DNA from: Methanoregula sp. UBA276
GTDB taxonomy: Archaea; Halobacteriota; Methanomicrobia; Methanomicrobiales; Methanospirillaceae
Assembly (NCBI GenBank): GCA_002508495.1
Contig: DANA01000055.1
Span: 1-14,332 of the forward strand
Reading direction: 5' to 3'
DNA: 14,332 nucleotides
The notes beneath the pieces are model-generated. The model saw only the letters and a list, made by a program, of their open reading frames with translations, was not told where the DNA came from and ran no database searches. Within the stretch, counting starts at the first letter, position 1, and each line of letters opens with the position of its first letter. A program made the translations under genes and the position numbers. Shown here piece after piece: positions 12,752-14,332 of the stretch.

Positions 12752-13555
12752 TTACCTGTTCTTCCGGTAGACAAGTGAAGCACCGGTAAATCGGCTCATA
12801 TCATTGGTTTTTAACGGGATGTAGACAGTTAAATCCTCAGGCTGGTCGAGCGTAAGGGTTTTATCAGTCGTAAGCTGCGCCACGATGTTCTCCCCATACG
12901 ATAGAATATTTATGCCAATGGTGTAGTTGGTCGGTCTGGCATTTCTTGGGATGATGTGAATTGCGACTTCAATAAAATTCCACTGAGGATCCACAACCTC
13001 GTTGAGACAACCGGGGTGACTTATTATTTTTCTGTCTTTTAATTTTACATTTTCCGGGTTATATTGAGGATCTCCGGTAGAATTATAATAATCATTGACG
13101 GGGATTTCTGTATTTTCCCGGAGGAATTTTTCCATCTGATATGACGAAAGCCCTATGACTTTCGCCGGAGAAACTGAGAGACCGTACGCAGAATCGCCGG
13201 CAACATCAGGGAAGTACATCTTCATATCACAGTTGCTTATGGGATAATAAAGATAATTTACCGTTCCATGGAGGTATTCCTGATATGGATCATTTGCTGA
13301 GCTTGCTACCGGGGAGGAGGTAATCATCTCAACCGGAGCGGAGGTCGTAATCCCAACGGGTAGAGCGGTGAGGGTAACCACGGGGGCGTTCGTTTCGGTT
13401 GTTTGCATGGATGCAAGAGTTGCGCTCTCAGGAGGTGGGGGAGTTGTCATTGAAGCCGTAGTGGTTGGCCCGGTTCCAATGGACGACGTGCATCCCGGTG
13501 CGAGTATCACCGCGGCAAGAACCAGAATAAGAGACAGGAGGTAAGATTTCTGCAT
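12752..13555 (-). CDS. Secreted lipoprotein with Thr/Ser/Pro-rich linker, unknown function
   Basis: A 267-residue exported protein. The signal peptide has a KS charge, a hydrophobic stretch (YLLSLILVLAAVILAP) and the lipobox APGC with C22 as the likely lipid-anchored residue. Residues 23-90 are rich in Thr, Ser, Pro and Ala with loose repeats (VTLTALPVGITTSAPVEM), a spacer likely to be glycosylated. The remaining 180 residues form a globular, beta-rich domain (YLHGTVNYLYYPISNCDMKM, IEVAIHIIPRNARPTNYTIG, LTVYIPLKTND) with Asn-X-Thr/Ser sites. I do not recognise a family; such surface proteins are common in Methanomicrobiales and usually lineage-specific. A TATA element at about 13580-13588 (minus, TATAATTAT) fits a leaderless start at 13555. 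No transporter or kinase partner is adjacent. Confidence 0.8.
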   Translation of the reverse strand: MQKSYLLSLILVLAAVILAPGCTSSIGTGPTTTASMTTPPPPESATLASMQTTETNAPVVTLTALPVGITTSAPVEMITSSPVASSANDPYQEYLHGTVNYLYYPISNCDMKMYFPDVAGDSAYGLSVSPAKVIGLSSYQMEKFLRENTEIPVNDYYNSTGDPQYNPENVKLKDRKIISHPGCLNEVVDPQWNFIEVAIHIIPRNARPTNYTIGINILSYGENIVAQLTTDKTLTLDQPEDLTVYIPLKTNDMSRFTGASLVYRKNR

Positions 13556-13579
13556 ATTCTGATGGTTATAACCGGAGAT

Positions 13580-13588
13580 GATAATTAT
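13580..13588 (-). promoter_or_regulatory. TATA box of the lipoprotein gene
   Basis: Minus strand reads ATAATTATC within TATAATTATC, about 29 nt before the ATG at 13555, suiting a leaderless transcript. It overlaps the stop of the possible remnant at 13585-13848. Confidence 0.45.
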
Positions 13589-13848
13589 ATCCAGGGTAGT
13601 CCAGATTCATACCCTGCTGCCGCGATCCCCTGTTCAATACTCCACACCTGAACGAGATCAGCCTGCAGTGTTTCGAGAGCGAGACCAGGGATCAAATGGT
13701 ATATCTCCACCCGTTTCCCTGTAAAAAGGTGCATGTGCGCGATTCCGTACAGAATACCCGTACTGCGTAATGATGTCGCGGATTGAAAGGCCTGGCAGGG
13801 AATATCGATTCAGGAAAAGAAAAATTCAGTTTTTCCCATGTCCTGCAT
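13585..13848 (-). pseudogene. Possible broken small gene with one in-frame TGA
   Basis: From an ATG at 13848 the minus strand reads 12 codons, meets TGA at 13810-13812, and continues open for 74 codons to TAA at 13585-13587. The open part looks protein-like (ILYGIAHMHLFTGKRVEIYH, then LALETLQADLVQVWSIEQG). An ATG at 13734 would give an intact 49-residue protein. I recognise no family. It could be a gene broken by the TGA, a C-terminal remnant, a genuine 49-residue gene, or chance. Selenocysteine is unlikely, as no such system is known in Methanomicrobiales. Confidence 0.35.
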
Positions 13849-14010
13849 TACAGTAAAAGTGAGATCGGAATACCAGATCCGGTGTTTTTTGGTAATCTTT
13901 TTTATTATACAGACAGGAGGCGGAAAAATGAGACACGTGATCCGGTACTCAAAAATTCACCCCGGATGTCAGATATAAACGGAAACAATATCTCACCAAA
14001 ATTGGTGGAT

Positions 14011-14022
14011 GTTTTTAAAAAC
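14011..14022 (-). terminator. T5/A5 palindrome after gyrA
   Basis: GTTTTTAAAAAC, a perfect palindrome 16 nt past the gyrA stop, followed on the minus strand by the CACCAA/TTGGTG hairpin (13994-14007). Probable terminator. Confidence 0.35.
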
Positions 14023-14037
14023 TCTGCCCGGGTGGGA

Positions 14038-14332
14038 TTATTCCGCACCATTCTTCTCTTCCGGCACCGGTTCGTCACCATTGACCATTTCCGCGGGGAC
14101 TATGGCAATGCCCACGACCTTGTCGTTCTCGTCGAGACGCATGACCCGGACACCCTTTGTTCCCCGGCCGATGATCCGGAATTCGCTGACCGGGATCCGG
14201 ATAACAACGCCGGAGGCGGTCATTGCAATGATCTCGTCGTTATCCATGACCGCCCGCGACTCGATGATGACAGCGTCTCGTTCGAGCTGCATGTTGCGGA
14301 CACCCATCGTCCCCCGCCCGTGACCACGGAAC
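14038..14332 (-). CDS. gyrA: DNA gyrase subunit A, C-terminal end (5' truncated by window)
   Basis: Part of the type II topoisomerase that puts negative supercoils into DNA. Only the last 98 residues are visible, from the right edge to TAA at 14038-14040. They show blades of the C-terminal DNA-wrapping beta-pinwheel: GRGTMGVRNMQLERDAVI, then DNDEIIAMTASGVVIRIPVS, then RIIGRGTKGVRVMRLDENDK. The recurring G-R-G/T-x-G-V-R and M-x-L-D elements are typical of GyrA; ParC is not expected in archaea. The tail is acidic (EPVPEEKNGAE). Gyrase in methanogens was acquired from bacteria long ago, so its bacterial look is normal here. Confidence 0.88.
   Translation of the reverse strand, partial: FRGHGRGTMGVRNMQLERDAVIIESRAVMDNDEIIAMTASGVVIRIPVSEFRIIGRGTKGVRVMRLDENDKVVGIAIVPAEMVNGDEPVPEEKNGAE

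Larger units (their letters stand above)
13556..14037. other. Intergenic region between lipoprotein and gyrA
   Basis: About 480 bp with no intact gene I can name. It holds the lipoprotein promoter, a possible broken small gene on the minus strand (13585-13848), a TATA-like TTTATTATAC (13901-13910) and a 16-codon plus-strand frame with a strong ribosome site (13928-13978). Nearest gyrA are two palindromes, CACCAA-AA-TTGGTG (13994-14007) and GTTTTTAAAAAC (14011-14022). Confidence 0.5.

Noticed and set aside
13810..13812. TGA as a selenocysteine codon
   Set aside because: Selenocysteine in archaea is known from Methanococcales, Methanopyrus and some Asgard lineages, not from the group suggested here, and the fragment is not a known selenoprotein.
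1..14332. tRNA, rRNA, CRISPR array, transposase or integrase
   Set aside because: No tRNA T-arm context, no regularly spaced repeats and no transposase or integrase motifs were seen on either strand.

Overview
The window looks like the chromosome of a methanogenic euryarchaeon, most likely of the order Methanomicrobiales (a Methanoregula-type organism; this is inference). The reasons are an archaeal-type glycyl-tRNA synthetase, a Hef helicase-nuclease, the archaeal families UPF0147 and UPF0305, an archaeal Sjogren/scleroderma-autoantigen-type zinc protein, a bacterial-type DNA gyrase A, TATA-box promoters 25-30 nt ahead of leaderless starts, and T-run terminators. Most genes are GC-rich. One block, about 1960-3350, is clearly richer in A+T.

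Layout. 3-512: end of glyS. 513-786: hairpin-rich leader. 799-1641: SAM methyltransferase. 1675-1854: a diverged second copy of the glyS 3' end, so the methyltransferase lies between two glyS ends. 1887-1972: intergenic repeat copy A. 2130-2702: YdeI/OmdA-family protein. 2816-3175 (-): zinc-ribbon membrane protein. 3373-3516: possible small ORF overlapping the hef start. 3513-5750: hef. 5751-6234: non-coding, with a degenerate repeat copy B and a chain of hairpins. 6235-6663 (-) and 6743-7006 (+): divergent autoantigen-type zinc protein and UPF0147. 7440-8078 (-): UPF0305. 8201-8368: repeat copy C and an orphan terminator-like hairpin. 8476-9420: DUF475/TerC-like membrane protein. 9504-10748 (-) and 10840-11646 (-): two iron-sulfur oxidoreductases, an aldo/keto reductase with a ferredoxin tail and a QueG-like protein. 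11785-12039: small membrane protein. 12096-12512 (-): YjbQ/UPF0047. 12752-13555 (-): secreted lipoprotein. 13585-13848 (-): possible broken small gene. 14038-14332 (-): end of gyrA.

Functionally this is a mix of information-processing genes (glyS, hef, gyrA), conserved archaeal genes of unknown role, two neighbouring Fe-S oxidoreductases, and accessory genes. I see no complete defence system, CRISPR array, tRNA, rRNA or transposase. The most notable signals are not in the main genes. They are the duplicated glyS end around the methyltransferase; a 35-bp intergenic repeat whose copies differ only by transitions and keep their stem paired; a 20-bp near-perfect palindrome just upstream of yjbQ; a folded 100-bp intergenic region at 12602-12714; and a small ORF coupled to hef by an ATGA overlap. 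All comparisons were made by eye and hand count; no database was searched.
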